Shown piece by piece: positions 23,401 through 33,458 of a stretch of 64,000 bases of DNA (positions are counted from its first letter, which is position 1; every line of letters begins with the position of its first letter). The stretch is from Plazaster borealis (Eukaryota > Echinodermata > Asteroidea > Forcipulatida > Labidiasteridae). The stretch is taken from positions 14,989,063 to 15,053,062 of the forward strand of contig CM037472.1 of the NCBI GenBank assembly GCA_021014325.1, written 5' to 3'. The position numbers and the translations under genes are program-made. The notes beneath the pieces are model-generated. The model saw only the letters and a list, made by a program, of their open reading frames with translations, did not search any database and was not told the origin of the DNA.

Positions 23401-26400
23401 CACCGGCAATCGTGGACCCTCCTTTGTTCAACTCTTTGTGTTAGCAACCGTGGACCACAATGATTTCCTTTGTGATAGCAACTGTGGACCTATTATCCCT
23501 TTTGTTACAGGTCCACGGTTCGAATGTGGATACCTACCCACCCATACACACACACACATGCATGACGGTTGCATTTTATTCCTACTGATCAGTGTGGAAG
23601 TAATGTTATATTACATTGAGTTGTTTTTGTTGTTGTGTCTTATAGTAAGTGGGAGCTTGTACTGTGTGATCTGTGCGGGTCATGTGGTTGCCATCTTGCC
23701 TGCGGTGGGCTGAGGAACGTCAATCAAGACTGGGCATGTTCTCTGTGCAGTGCCATGCTAAGTAATGGTGAGCAACATTGCAAACTTGCAGTAGTATACA
23801 GTGTCAGTACGTCATGAGAGGTGCACTCTTGCACTATGAAGAAGGGTTCCCCCCCACCCCATTAGAAAAACAATATATTGTTGGAAGCGTTTTCAAATAT
23901 TACTAGTCGTTTACTGTCCTTTTTTTTTTAAAGCTCTCCTTTCCATTTAAAATCATATTATAAATGTTCATTAAATCATCAGTATGAAGAATTATTATTT
24001 GTTTATTGTTTTTGTTTCGTTAACAGCTACTGAAGTCAAATGTCCATCAACGAAATCTTCACAGGTACCCACATCACCTGCCGTAGATTCTCCCACCAAG
24101 ATCGGAAACAGCACCAGGACGGCCATGAAACTCATGGGGAAGCATCCCCGCACTCCACTCTCTGCTCACGGGATGCGCAAGAAGAGCACAACAACCTCCT
24201 CTCAGCTCTCACAAGGCAATACATCCGATTCACAGTTTGGTTCTTTGGATCATTGCAAGCCGTCAACATCTAAAGAAGGTCTTCAGGAGACGGGGAGCCC
24301 TCCCAAGAGAAAGAGAAAGCTGACGTTCAACAGCAAAGAGAACGCACTGAGGGACACTGACTGCAACTCTCATGACATGAACTTGAAGAAGAACTGTGCT
24401 TGGAAAACGCAATCGTTAGATTTCTGGTGTGATCACAATAAAGCTGGGGTAAAAACATCCTCGGCTCTATGTTACGGGAAAAGGACTACTTTGCGAATGA
24501 GCATGCGTCCAAGAAATTTCTCTCAGCCGGGTAAATCCTGCCATGTACCATCTAAAAGTAAAACTGCAGAAACTCCTGCTAAAATGGCTAAAAAGAAGGC
24601 AATAAACACTTCAGGTAGTAAAACAAAAAAGAGGTCATCTTTGGTCTCTAGTACAATGGAAGCCTATTTCTCAGCAGTCCCAAGAAAAACTGTTGTCGAC
24701 CCGCAACTTATTTCAGTTAAAAAGGAAAAGGGTATTGCCATTGAAGGCTCTTCTAAGCCAGTCAGTTTGAATAAAAAGAAAACGAAAGTCAAGAAAGTAA
24801 GAGAGGCTCAAGTGCAGGATAAATCACATGTTGCAATTACAGAATCTGGTAAATGTTGGGGAAAATCACCCCAAAGAAAGTCCACGGTCATCAAGAATAC
24901 TGAAAGAAGTCCATCTGTTGGCAATACTCTAAAAGGTACCAGCGAAGAAGGACATGCTGATAAACTTGCTGGAAGCGGAAAATCTTTCCCTAAAGGCCGT
25001 GACCGAAACATGTTTGTGGTCAAAGAGGAGTATGAGGATAAATCAGCTGAAACTCCACCCACTGAGCAAACTGCGTCCCCTACATGTATGGAACAAGAAG
25101 TGTTCTTCAAGAGTACGAGGGGGCGCCTTGGAGATTCTGATTCCTTTATGCAGAACTGGGGGGATAAAGATGGTGACAAGGATGACGTTGGTGCACCATC
25201 TACGAGTGGAGAATCCTTAGAGAGCGCAGATACAGATGGGGAAAACAATATTCCAGGATTGCTTTCAGAAAGTGAATGTACTGAACATGGAGAAGAAGAC
25301 GCATTAAGGGCACAAGGTAACTCCTCCCCTCGTGATTCCCTTCAAGGACCTACCCCACCAGACCGGTCAACACCAGCCATACCAACAGTATTGGAAGGAA
25401 CCCATCATGTTCAAGACGGAGATGTCGGCAAAGTTGAGGAGAAACAGCGTCTCTCTAGAAAGTCTGACATACAGCAAGACATCTCTGAATATCCATCTGC
25501 CGTCTCTTTGCAAAATGAGAATACAGGTGATGCTACTCCCATCTGCAATTTACAGGAAGGTGAACAATCAACTGCCAGTCAACATGAAGAGTCCTTGACA
25601 AGCCAAGTACTAAGTAAAGATAGCCCCATTGTAAAGGCTAATTGCAATGAAAGTACTTCCAGGAGTTCAATGAGAAACCATGGTGACCCAAAATTCACAC
25701 CCACGAGGAAAAGAAAAAAGGCAACATTTTATCCATCAGTGGGTTGCTACAAGAGAAAGTACCAGGTCAATCCATATCATAAGAGGACCAAAGTGAAACG
25801 AAGAAGATATAAAATTGACCGTCTTCAAAGGATGTCTCAAAATCAAAAGTGCAATGATTCTCAGTCTAAAAAGAAAGCAGCCAGAGTTTCAGCTGTTATT
25901 AAACCGGTTATTCAAGTCAGAGTAACATCAGGTGGGATGCTTCTGAGGAGATTGCATTCCAAGAGGGGCTATACACCCAAGTCAACTGTTCACATTGATG
26001 ATATGCTGGGTGAGAAGAAAACCGGACCAGGAGAAGAGCCTTCAGTGTCCAGTCGTTCTGTGAAGTCAACTAAACCACCAGTTGAAGTCAAGGATGGTGG
26101 TACGAAGAAAGCCAGTTCCATTGAGGTTGATTTTGCTGGCAGTAATCAAGGACAACTCTCATCGTTGCCAAGAAGGGAAAAGATTGATTATTTGAAATTA
26201 GAAAGTTATCTGGCAGCTGATGTCTCTCCTACCCTGGCATTTGAGAATTCAAAGGAGACTTTATCCAATCCAGACACAGTAAGGCAGACTGGAGGAGCTC
26301 GTGTGAGGATGCATGAAGGGAAGAAGAAGCAAGACATTTGTGATCAGTCAATTGAGATTGAAAATACTGCAGCCTCTCAATCTGAAGGGGTACCCTATCC

Positions 26401-28150
26401 TATCCTGTCAGCTCTAATCTCTGAAGATGGCAACGAGATATCCGTGAAGCCAGATGTAACCAGCTGCAAGGAAAGCACACACAATGATGCTGAATCACTA
26501 GAAGAAATGACACTATCAGAGCATTGGTCGCCTGCATCCAAGCAGCCAAACCAAGATCCTATAATTCCATCGGTTATAATGGATGACAAAACTTCACAAT
26601 CTGTGGATGAAGCTGTTTGTGAGATACCAGGGAGTAAGAATGCACTTGGGCTCGAGATAGGACGGCCACCCGGTGCTGAATCAATTTTATTGTCCGAAAC
26701 ATCACCAGACAGTGGAATCTCACAGAGCTATAGCTGTAACATCGACGAGTTGACTGTTGAGAAACCGTCACCGATGAATATTAATGAGAACAGCTTTCCT
26801 CCTTGGCTGCCACGAGAAAGCCCATCTCCTGATCTGTGTACATGTAAGTCAAGGGGAAAAAATGACATGGTAGATGACCAAAGTCAAAATGACGGCGACA
26901 CCAGTGGTAAAAGTCAAAATGACGGCGACACCAGTGGTGAAAGTGAAGTTGTATTATTGGGGAATACAAACTACATCAATGTTGTAGAAGATGAACTGAT
27001 AGAAACAACTAATTGTAAGTATGGGGAAGATGTCCCTCCCTCTGGCTCAGAGAGTAGTATCAGCATGAACGACACTTCTAGAAGCTCTGAAAAGAGAAAT
27101 GGTAATTGCCCAGAAACTGCGAGCAGTAATCCAAAATATGTGACTTGGAGCAGCTATCGTAGCAGCATCCAAGATGCTGAAGTCTCCCTACCTGCATCAC
27201 CATCCAGCAAGAACTTCAATTGCAAACCTCAGAATTCACCAAGCATTCCTCCAGTAACCTTACCAGTCAAACCATCATTATTGTCTCTGGATGACTTGGA
27301 CAGGCAAGACAGTCCCCGTATTCCCTACTTCCCTCTAGAGTCTATGCCGTGTCAAGAAAAATGCACTGACAGAGATGAAAACACCGATATAAAGAGAAAC
27401 ATTCCTACTCCTGAGAGAATATTGATTCAAAAGTCTTTACATAATGTGTACTCTAAAATACATAAACTGTCCAAAGTCCAGCAGGAGGAAACCTCAAAGG
27501 AGTCACCCGAAACAAGTTGTCTACCGTCTGAAAAAAGGGAACCCAAAGGATCTCTAGCAAAGATACACTCAGCAAATTCATCTAAAATCCAATCATCAGA
27601 TCGCACGACACCAGAAAAACATGAGAATGACTTTGATAGCCCCATAGCTCACAACTCAAAATGCCCTTTTTGTGCCGGCTGCAAACACAAGCAAGGAAAT
27701 GAATCCCCATCTACCTCAACGGAAAGCTCGACGGATGCAGCTTCACGGCCGATGCTTCTTCGCTCGAATTCTCAGAGTTGCATTTCACCATTTTCCCAGT
27801 CTCCCACTTTTGGCAAGGTTAGTCCACTTCAGCCTAGGCTCTACAGGATGTTAATGGCATCGGGGTCGAGGCAGCCGACCCGAAGCTCTCCAAGAACTAC
27901 CAGCCCTGTGTCTTTCCCAAAGCTTGCAAGAAATAATCAATCACCGATTGTAGGCTCTCATCCTTCACGAATCAACAAAAGCCCCCAGTCTTGCCAGGCA
28001 ACCTCTCATCACACCCCAGGATCGTGGCCCAAGAGGCATCGCTCAACTTCAAGAAATGACCCCAAGTCGTCAACAGGGTCCCCTAAACCTTTCAGAATGA
28101 CAACTCTGGACTCAAAGAAAACAAAAGGCAGAGTGAAATTATTCATCTAA
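14412..28150 (+). CDS. PHF7/G2E3-like PHD-RING protein with giant disordered tail
   Basis: Coding exons: 14412-14457, 15240-15340, 16708-16809, 18000-18124, 18896-19064, 19668-19771, 22835-22951, 23646-23767 and 24027-28150. All junctions are GT-AG, phases match, and the joined frame is 1669 residues. Residues ~17-130 form an extended PHD (CIYC, HNYC, then CAYC, GYHFNCG, YCRDH). Residues ~145-200 form a RING-like finger ([32 protein letters not shown]). A third zinc finger follows ([23 protein letters not shown]) to residue ~295. This order and the linkers [20 protein letters not shown] and [14 protein letters not shown] are those of vertebrate PHF7/G2E3 and insect relatives, which act as histone readers and/or ubiquitin ligases. 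The HECT domain of G2E3 is absent; instead a Ser/Thr/Pro/Lys-rich tail fills residues 296-1669. The ATG has A at -3 and G at +4. Either PHF7 or G2E3 orthology is possible, so no symbol is given. Confidence 0.9.
14705..14943. repeat. Family A MITE, copy 3
   Basis: Diverged ends GGGCAAATTTCATAGTG and GCAGCTGTATTAAATTGGGCCC, interior GGTAAGCAGATTTGCTTAAG. Lies in intron 1 of the PHF7-like gene. Confidence 0.75.
15450..15735 (+). repeat. tRNA-related SINE
   Basis: Box A-like GGTCAGGTTGGCGTTGTGGC followed by box B GGTTCAAATCTG about 40 bases later. The body has TGGGTTTTCAGTCCCTACCT and GGGGTTTTCCTCCCCC, and the tail ends near AATAAATGAAACTAAA. A similar head (GGTTGGCTCAGTGGTTTC...GGTTCAATTCCC) occurs at 31.45 kb. 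In intron 2 of the PHF7-like gene. Confidence 0.7.
16301..16454. repeat. Family C palindromic MITE, copy 2 (near-perfect)
   Basis: About 150 bp that reads almost identically on both strands: TTTCACCAAACTCTTCCTAA at the left and TTAGGAAGAGTTTGGTGAAA at the right, with matching AGAGATAG/CTATCTCT inner parts and GTTAGGACCAGTACTTAAGAC at the centre. In intron 2 of the PHF7-like gene. Confidence 0.92.
17361..17540. repeat. Family A MITE, copy 4
   Basis: Ends GGGCCTAATTATAGAGCTGC and AATGAAATTGGGCCC, interior TTACCAGAATAAGGTTACCA shared with copies at 20.5, 29.2 and 60.6 kb. Intron 3 of the PHF7-like gene. Confidence 0.85.
18143..18335. repeat. Family A MITE, copy 5
   Basis: Ends GTGCCCAATTTCATAAAGC and GGCTTTATGAAATTGGGCCC. 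Begins 19 bp after the donor of the exon ending 18124, so the element occupies the very start of intron 4. Confidence 0.88.
19808..20272 (+). repeat. 16-bp minisatellite with 144-bp higher-order period
   Basis: About 29 copies of a unit TATGTTCCAACACCCC with variants TATGTTCCGACACCCC and TATTTTCATACACCCC. The paired TATTTTCATA variants recur at 19969 and 20113, exactly 144 bp (nine units) apart, showing block duplication. Because 16 is not a multiple of 3 and no unit holds a stop, three overlapping long ORFs appear; they are artefacts. In intron 6 of the PHF7-like gene, starting 36 bp after the donor. Confidence 0.95.
20270..20301 (+). repeat. Interstitial telomeric repeat, (CCCTAA)n
   Basis: About five CCCTAA units directly follow the 16-bp minisatellite. 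CCCTAA/TTAGGG is the standard metazoan telomere repeat; here it is intronic. Confidence 0.92.
20503..21043. repeat. Family A MITE, copy 6, interrupted by family B
   Basis: Ends GGGCCCAATTTCATAGAGC and GCTCTATGAAATTGGGCCC enclose 541 bp. The two halves of A are interrupted between GCTT (20670) and AAGCAGC (21020) by a family B element. Confidence 0.9.
20671..21019. repeat. Family B element, copy 4 (nested)
   Basis: Ends AAAGGCAGTATATACTTTTG and TTACAAACACCCTTT. The interior CACTTGGTGTATCCCAACAT matches copies 1 and 6. Inserted into family A copy 6. Confidence 0.85.
21065..21179. repeat. CCATTTTGGGAGTCAA inverted-repeat element, copy 1
   Basis: Left end CCATTTTGGAAGTCA and right end TTTGACTCCCAAAATGG are inverse; interior GC-richer. 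Related elements at 32.98 and 53.86 kb. Confidence 0.7.
21563..22424. repeat. Family E repeat (CAGGCCTGGAA ends), copy 1, interrupted
   Basis: CAGGCCTGGAA at the left and TTCCAGGCCTG at the right bound a ~165-bp unit with GGCCTTGGTGCCCCTTC and CCCTTTGCAAAAAG. It is split after GGAA by the element 21573-22266. Other copies: 47418-47580 and 50034-50358. Confidence 0.75.
21573..22266. mobile_element. ~694-bp DNA element with perfect 21-bp inverted ends
   Basis: TAGACTGTGCAAGTCTCGCG(C) at 21573-21593 is exactly the inverse of the sequence ending at 22266. The interior has a 79-codon ORF without recognisable domain, so it is a non-autonomous element. The uninterrupted target is seen in another family E copy near 47.56-47.58 kb, which supports a true insertion. 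A 2-bp TA flank is possible, but target-site duplication is not certain. Confidence 0.85.
22590..22665 (-). repeat. tRNA-derived sequence (SINE head)
   Basis: On the minus strand GGGCTAGATAGCTCAGTTGG (box A) and GGTTCAAATCCCGCTCTA (box B) with matching acceptor ends. The anticodon arm does not pair well (CCGGC against ACCTG), so a tRNA-derived SINE or pseudogene is more likely than a working tRNA. Intron 6 of the PHF7-like gene. Confidence 0.65.
23098..23560. repeat. ~160-bp tandem repeat, three copies
   Basis: TTTGTTCAACTCTTTGTG starts at 23103, 23261 and 23423 (steps 158 and 162). Each unit includes GATAGCAACCGTGGACC twice and a CACACACACGTGTGTAAAC run. A diverged relative lies at 30.69-30.91 kb. 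In intron 7 of the PHF7-like gene, 85 bp before the third-finger exon. Confidence 0.92.
24027..28150 (+). other. 4.1-kb terminal coding exon of the PHF7-like gene (disordered tail)
   Basis: One uninterrupted 1374-codon exon segment, joined in phase (G + CT = Ala) to the third zinc-finger exon. Composition is Ser, Lys, Pro, Glu and Asn rich with no recognised fold. Visible short motifs: basic clusters PPKRKRKL (~residue 386) and [11 protein letters not shown], consistent with nuclear import; a KEN triplet at residues 399-401; STMEAYF followed by PRK near residue 506; an isolated [10 protein letters not shown] near residue 1508; many SP/TP sites toward the C-terminus; final residues GRVKLFI. 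Codon use looks normal and there are no internal stops, arguing for a real coding exon rather than chance. Confidence 0.88.
26881..26940 (+). repeat. In-frame 30-bp tandem duplication in the tail exon
   Basis: Two adjacent copies of the unit encoding [11 protein letters not shown], differing at one base. The duplication preserves frame, consistent with recent slippage in tolerated disordered coding sequence. Confidence 0.85.
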
Positions 28151-29233
28151 AAATCAAATATGACGCCAAATTATTTGAAGATAGGAATATTGAATATTAT
28201 TTTAAGGTATTTATTGTGTCTAACATACCAATTTAGGCAGAGATCTTTAAGAAGAAAAGTAATGATTTTCATCGTGAAAACAGAGTATTTTAAAGTTTGG
28301 GAAAAATTTTGAACAGTAAGTGGCATTATGTACTGGCAGAAGTTTATGCTTTATAACTTTTTTTGATAACAACAAATAATAACAAAAATTAACTTCTTTA
28401 TACATAAATATATAATAGTCGTTTCCCAATGTGTAAATACATGTACATTGATTTCCATCTTTTATATACACAAAAAAGGCTATGTTAGTCTTTGAGAGAG
28501 ACTCTGCTAGTGTTGAAACATGAGGCCATTAATAATTGTTTGCATTTATACCCAAGTCAATTTGCTTGGTAAGCAGTTTGCAACAGCCAGTTCTTTTTTA
28601 TCAATAATAATAATAACAATAATAATAGTGGTGTCTTGTGTAGACGATGTGACCTGTGACATCACATGTTTACAAAAGAGCCACCAAGCCTGGACTTCCT
28701 GCAGGCACGATTTGTACACAGCTCAATGGGAAGAAAACGTAAAAACCTACATTTTATGGAGATTGCACTGTCTAATTTTTTTTCAACTTTTGATATGATG
28801 AAAGGGGGCACTTCTCAAAACTTATTCTGCTGTTACTTATATAACTCTTGGATTGATGTGGAAATTATGACACAAAATGTAAACTTTCCCATATGACCAG
28901 TGCAGTATCTTGCCCGGTAGAAAGGCCCAAGAATATACAAGGTCACACTTATTGTAGACAAAGGTCACAAGGTCTAAGGGTGCTCAAATCGTCGTGCAGT
29001 GATGCTCATTGGGCTCAAACATTATCACCCCTGGCCACTGTGCCATTTATTTCATTCTTTAAACCATCTCAGCTCCTTGGGGAGTTTGCATCCTGTGCTG
29101 GCTAATATGTTGCGCCTCACGCTAATCAGTCACAAGAACCGGCTCTGCACTCAGAGGTACCCAGTTTACCCCCTGGGTGAAGAGAAGTAATTGTAGTCAA
29201 GTGTCTTACTCAAAGAGATGAGCTTCATGACCA
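28151..29233. other. 3' flank of the PHF7-like gene
   Basis: Presumed 3'UTR and downstream DNA. No clear AATAAA was identified close to the stop. Short ATA/AAT runs at 28605-28628. No further gene recognised. Confidence 0.4.
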
Positions 29234-29415
29234 GGGCCCAATTTCATGCCCGTTAGTACAAAAACTAGTGCAACAAAATTATGCTTACCAGAATAAGGTT
29301 ACCAGCTGAAATACCATTTCACGTGTACCATCTGTGACTGCTATCCTGTTTATTTTTTGCTGAACAGAAATTTGTTAAGCAATATTTTTCTGCTTTAGCA
29401 GCTCTATAAAATTGG
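29234..29415. repeat. Family A MITE, copy 7
   Basis: Ends GGGCCCAATTTCATGCCCG and GCAGCTCTATAAAATTGG (the final GGCCC is lost), interior TTACCAGAATAAGGTTACCA. Confidence 0.8.
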
Positions 29416-31888
29416 ACGAAGGATTCCGCACACCCTGATGACTGATGACTTTAGATTGCTCAGCCATGACACACCACACATTTTTGTTTTAATACAATGT
29501 TCAGTTTTCACTTAAATTTTTGTTCCTACTATTTTTTGAATTTTTACTCAGGACAGGAATCCCAGTTTTGTTTATATAAAAATGTATTTGTGATGTGCTC
29601 CAATGAATCAACTTAAAGGTAGGGTTGTACATTGGTAATGACCTTGAAACAAAACTGTGTAATTTTTATCCGAAAGCATATTTGTTATAAAGATGGTAAT
29701 AATAGTAAGCATCCTGAAATAATATTTTGGCTGAAGTGTCTCCCCGTTGATTAGAAATCAATGAAAGTATGTCAAAAAATTTGGATCTCCAAAGTTCAAA
29801 GGCAACTTTTGGATAGCCAGAGATGTGGTTGGTACCCGCTGTCGCCTCCCTAAATGTGGATGGATTTGATATTCTTGATGAGAATGCTGCGACAGTTGTT
29901 GCTGTTTTATCAACAAGTAGACACTGTGTTCAGCGGAAACTTTCATAGGCGACTTTGATTGTATCTTTATTGATAAGTAGGGTACCTTTAATGGGTATGA
30001 TCTCTGCGTGTAGAGGAAGTGGTTTAGGTTTCAGTAAGAAACATGGTTGTTTAATTATGATACAAATGTGGTTAGTTTCTTGTTTATTTAATGCATTTCA
30101 CCAGCTTTAAGATTGGTAGACTTGGTTTCAGGTCTGTGATTGTGGTGTTTTTCTTTGCCTTGTAGCAAATACAGTACAGCCTGAGATAGCGTCCGTGTGT
30201 AGGCAAATGGCATTTTTGCGTGGCTGATGCAAACAAAAACTAACTGTGATCTCAGACTTGAAATCAAGTCTAGAAGATTGGTGACTTGACAGCTTGTTTG
30301 TTTTCTGAAGAAAAAATATATATATAAATGTGTACATAAACTACTAAAGTAGAGACAAATAGACACTTTATTGAATAGTATGCATGTTGACTTAGGCAGA
30401 TTAAGTTGAATTTGTACACAAAGATCAACCTCGTCTTTTGTGTGTAATGTTTTGTTATTTCTATCCACATCAAATGTCAAGACACTAGAGACGTGGATAT
30501 GTCAGTAGGGAAGCAGTAGGAATGGTTGGAGTGGGGTTCGGGTGATATCACTCATTGCCAAGCAGTATTATCTATCAGAAAAAATAGGGGTTGATACAAA
30601 GATACATTCATTTATCACAAAAACTATTTTGGAGGGATCAAGGAATATCATGTTTTAGTTTTGTTTTTTCGGCACATCTCACAGGTTTGTCATGCCCCCT
30701 CACCCACACAAAGTGTGTAAACACCTGCAATCGGGGACCTCCAATTGTTCCTCTTTTGTTTGTACCAAACTTTTTCGGCAACAACTTCCATTGGTCTTGT
30801 ACATACAGTATTTTCCAACTGGGGATCTTAACCCAACCAGGAACCCCATTGTCCTCTTTTGTGGTAGGTCCCAGGTTTGAGTGTGTATACCTACCTACCC
30901 ACACACACAAATTGATCCCCTCATTTTACACTCGGGCATTAGGCTTGTTCTAAACACACATTTAGTACAAACCAATTTATTCTGTAATGCTTTTTACATT
31001 GGTAGCTTTTAATTGTGTTGGTTTTTTGTTTGAAAAATTGAGTTGATTTTCATCACTGTAAAAGTCTTTGTTTTAACATTCATTTAGGTTTCATTTAAAT
31101 GTATGCCTTACAAAAAAATGAAAGTGACCATCAAAATATTGTTTTATTTTATCTACATTTTGTATAATCACTCACACCAGGTGAGACAGAATCAGGAAAC
31201 TGTAGAAATGGAATTAACATCAAAATATGTATTTTATTAGTCCTTTCATCTTTAATTTAGTACACAGTGCATATTTGCACATTTTTTTTTTATTGTTGTG
31301 TGCATATTCATTAAAGAGTGACATATACAAATAAACCACATGTATCTTCCTAATGTGAAATTTCTGTCTCGATTGCACATTATGCATGCTTGCATTTTTC
31401 TCATATCCATTTCATTAGCGGTAAAACACATGTACTATGGAATCAGGTTGGCTCAGTGGTTTCTTTTTCTGCCTTTCACCTCTGGACCCAGGTTCAATTC
31501 CCACCACAGCCATTGTTTTTCACAACTAAATAGCACTATTTGCTATCAATTCAAATGAACAACAAATACATGGAGTTCTAATTCTGACAAATTTTTCACT
31601 TGTAATGGCAGATGCAGTGACAGCGACGTCAACTAGTACAAAATTTTCTGTTTTCCGTACATGTATGATTTTGTAACTTCAGAAAATGCAATGGGAAGTT
31701 TGGACGGCACAGATTTTTTGTTATTGTCCTTCGACCTCAACTTTGAAGGCTTCAGTGACTCGTATACAATCTCAACTCTAAACAAAGGGATGCCTTGTTT
31801 TGGAACTTCGCATATACAGGGAAAAGAATGTCTAGAATATTTTCCCAATAAAAATATGTTTCCTAGAGTTAATTGATTTAATATATTA
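29416..31888. other. Intergenic stretch with dispersed repeats
   Basis: No gene recognised. 30690-30910 carries a diverged relative of the 23.1-kb tandem unit (AAGTGTGTAAACACCTGCAATC, GGTAGGTCCCAGGTTTGAGT, CCCACACACACA). 31441-31508 has a tRNA-SINE-like head with GGTTCAATTCCC. Confidence 0.5.
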
Positions 31889-32164
31889 TCAACTCTTGTC
31901 TGAAGTGATGGGAACAGTTCTATCTTTGTCGCTCACAAAGGCTCCTGCTCTATCGACCCCTCCTCTTTGCAACATTACCAGCTGTCTGTTTCCTCTTCGT
32001 AATAGATGTTCGATACGCAATACATCGGAACGCTCTAGGGTGGCCCATTTGCGGAACTCATACTGCACATGGGAGGCCAGCCCTGGCTTTTGTTCAGCTA
32101 GCCGCATAAACTGCTTATAGAGCTGTAGAACCTGACGTTGCAGTTTGCTGTGGCGGCCAGCCAT
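31889..32164 (-). CDS. SDHAF1: Succinate dehydrogenase assembly factor 1 (LYR family)
   Basis: Intronless 91-residue ORF, ATG at 32164 (A at -3, G at +4). The sequence opens MAGRHSKLQRQVLQLYKQF and continues with FRKWATLERSDVLRIEHLLR and RGNRQLVML, the characteristic order of SDHAF1. This small mitochondrial matrix protein helps deliver iron-sulfur clusters to SDHB and is needed for complex II. Length is slightly shorter than the human protein, mainly at the variable C-terminus. The first LYR motif reads LYK and the second site reads HLLRRG, so canonical LYR spelling is not kept, although the surrounding helices match. No paralogue or intron is seen, and the gene sits alone between the PHF7-like gene and a repeat-rich block. 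Confidence 0.92.
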   Translation of the reverse strand: MAGRHSKLQRQVLQLYKQFMRLAEQKPGLASHVQYEFRKWATLERSDVLRIEHLLRRGNRQLVMLQRGGVDRAGAFVSDKDRTVPITSDKS

Positions 32165-32960
32165 TGTTCATCCAGTCCAACCAACAGTCATGTATCAATT
32201 TTTTTCCAATCAGTACAAACAATTAAAGATTTTCCTTGGATCATTGGGTGACGAGGAGGTTACATACAATCCACTTTACTCTTGGCAACCTGTAAAAGGA
32301 AGACAATATGAAAGGAATTTATCACAGTGTTAAATATTCTCTCCTTTGGCATCAGCATACTCATAATTCTGATGGTTGACACTACATTTGAGCTCTCATT
32401 CAATAGGTCATGTCAGTCCCCAATAGAAGCTACATGGGCATAGGGCCAAAAAATGGAGGGAGTCCAGTGCATACCTTTGGCACTATTGACCATTTCACGG
32501 CATGTGCCTATCCTGTCTGCTATTTGGGGAGTCAAAACGTACATAACGGAACTGACTTTGACGGTCGTTATTTAAAAAATTTCAAAAGAGGAGTTCAGTG
32601 CCCCACAGTTACTGCTTTACTGGGTCTAACATTTTAGGTACTTTTAAGCTTGCCCAGATTTCTAGCTAACTTTTAACTTGGCACTCTCAACAACTACACT
32701 GACAAAGTAACGTTAAGTTACCACTCACTAGTACTGGACCTAGACCCAGTAACTGGGGCACTATACTGAAAAAAAGGAGTACAGCACCCCAGTCAGGTTA
32801 CTGGGTCTATACTGAATCCAACAACGCTTTTTTAACATTTGGACATTATCTAGTGTACATATGCCAGGAAATGTCAAAATGTAAAAAAAAAAAGCGTTGT
32901 TGGGTCCAGTAACTTGGACTTTTGACCCCCTGCACAACGTGCAGCGCACTTACTTTTACG
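32165..32960. other. Upstream side of SDHAF1, repeat fragments
   Basis: Fragments with the paired phrases GACCCAGTAACTGGG and CACCCCAGTCAGGTTACTGG near 32730-32810 suggest a decayed fold-back element (GCGTTGTTGGGTCCAGTAAC at 32893 pairs with ACTGAATCCAACAACGC near 32812). No SDHAF1 promoter motif could be assigned. Confidence 0.4.
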
Positions 32961-32974
32961 CCCCTATCCTGTCT

Positions 32975-33024
32975 GCCGTTTTGGGAGTCAAACTACACAC
33001 ACAAAGGAATTGACTCCCAAATTG
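32975..33024. repeat. CCATTTTGGGAGTCAA inverted-repeat element, copy 2 (short)
   Basis: CCGTTTTGGGAGTCAA and TTGACTCCCAAATTG face each other across ~18 bp. A shortened relative of the elements at 21.07 and 53.86 kb. Confidence 0.65.
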
Positions 33025-33346
33025 TTGGAAATGGTAGATGCTCACTGTACGGCTGTGCACTCCACATTGTGCAAGGGGTCAATAACCCGGCTCATACTTC
33101 ACGCATAAGCGAATGGAAGCCAATTTACGCGACACAAACAATCATGTACGCGCTGCTGCTGTTTTCAAATTGTATCGCAGGGAAATTTGCTTCGCTTTTG
33201 CATTTCGCACGGGCCACGAAGTACGAACCTGCCTTATCAAGTGGTAAAAAATATAATGTCTTGACAGGATTTTGCAGGACCAAAGTAGCAAGACCAAATT
33301 TCAACATTTTCAGAAAACTAAAATGTTGTTAGAGCAAAGAACCCAG

Positions 33347-33458
33347 TAGCCCACCTTGTTGAGCTGTAATGGCTCTCTTTTAACATCGGTCGAGTGTTTT
33401 TTTTATGAGACCGATGTTAAAAGAGAGCCATTACAGCTCAACTCAACAAGGTGGGCTA
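33347..33458. repeat. Fold-back element with ~45-bp near-perfect arms
   Basis: Left arm 33347-33391 (TAGCCCACCTTGTTGAGCTG ... CATCGGTC) is the inverse of right arm 33409-33458, apart from a 5-bp duplication (CTCAA) in the right arm. The loop is ~17 bases and T-rich. Flanked by AACCCAG on both sides. Confidence 0.93.
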
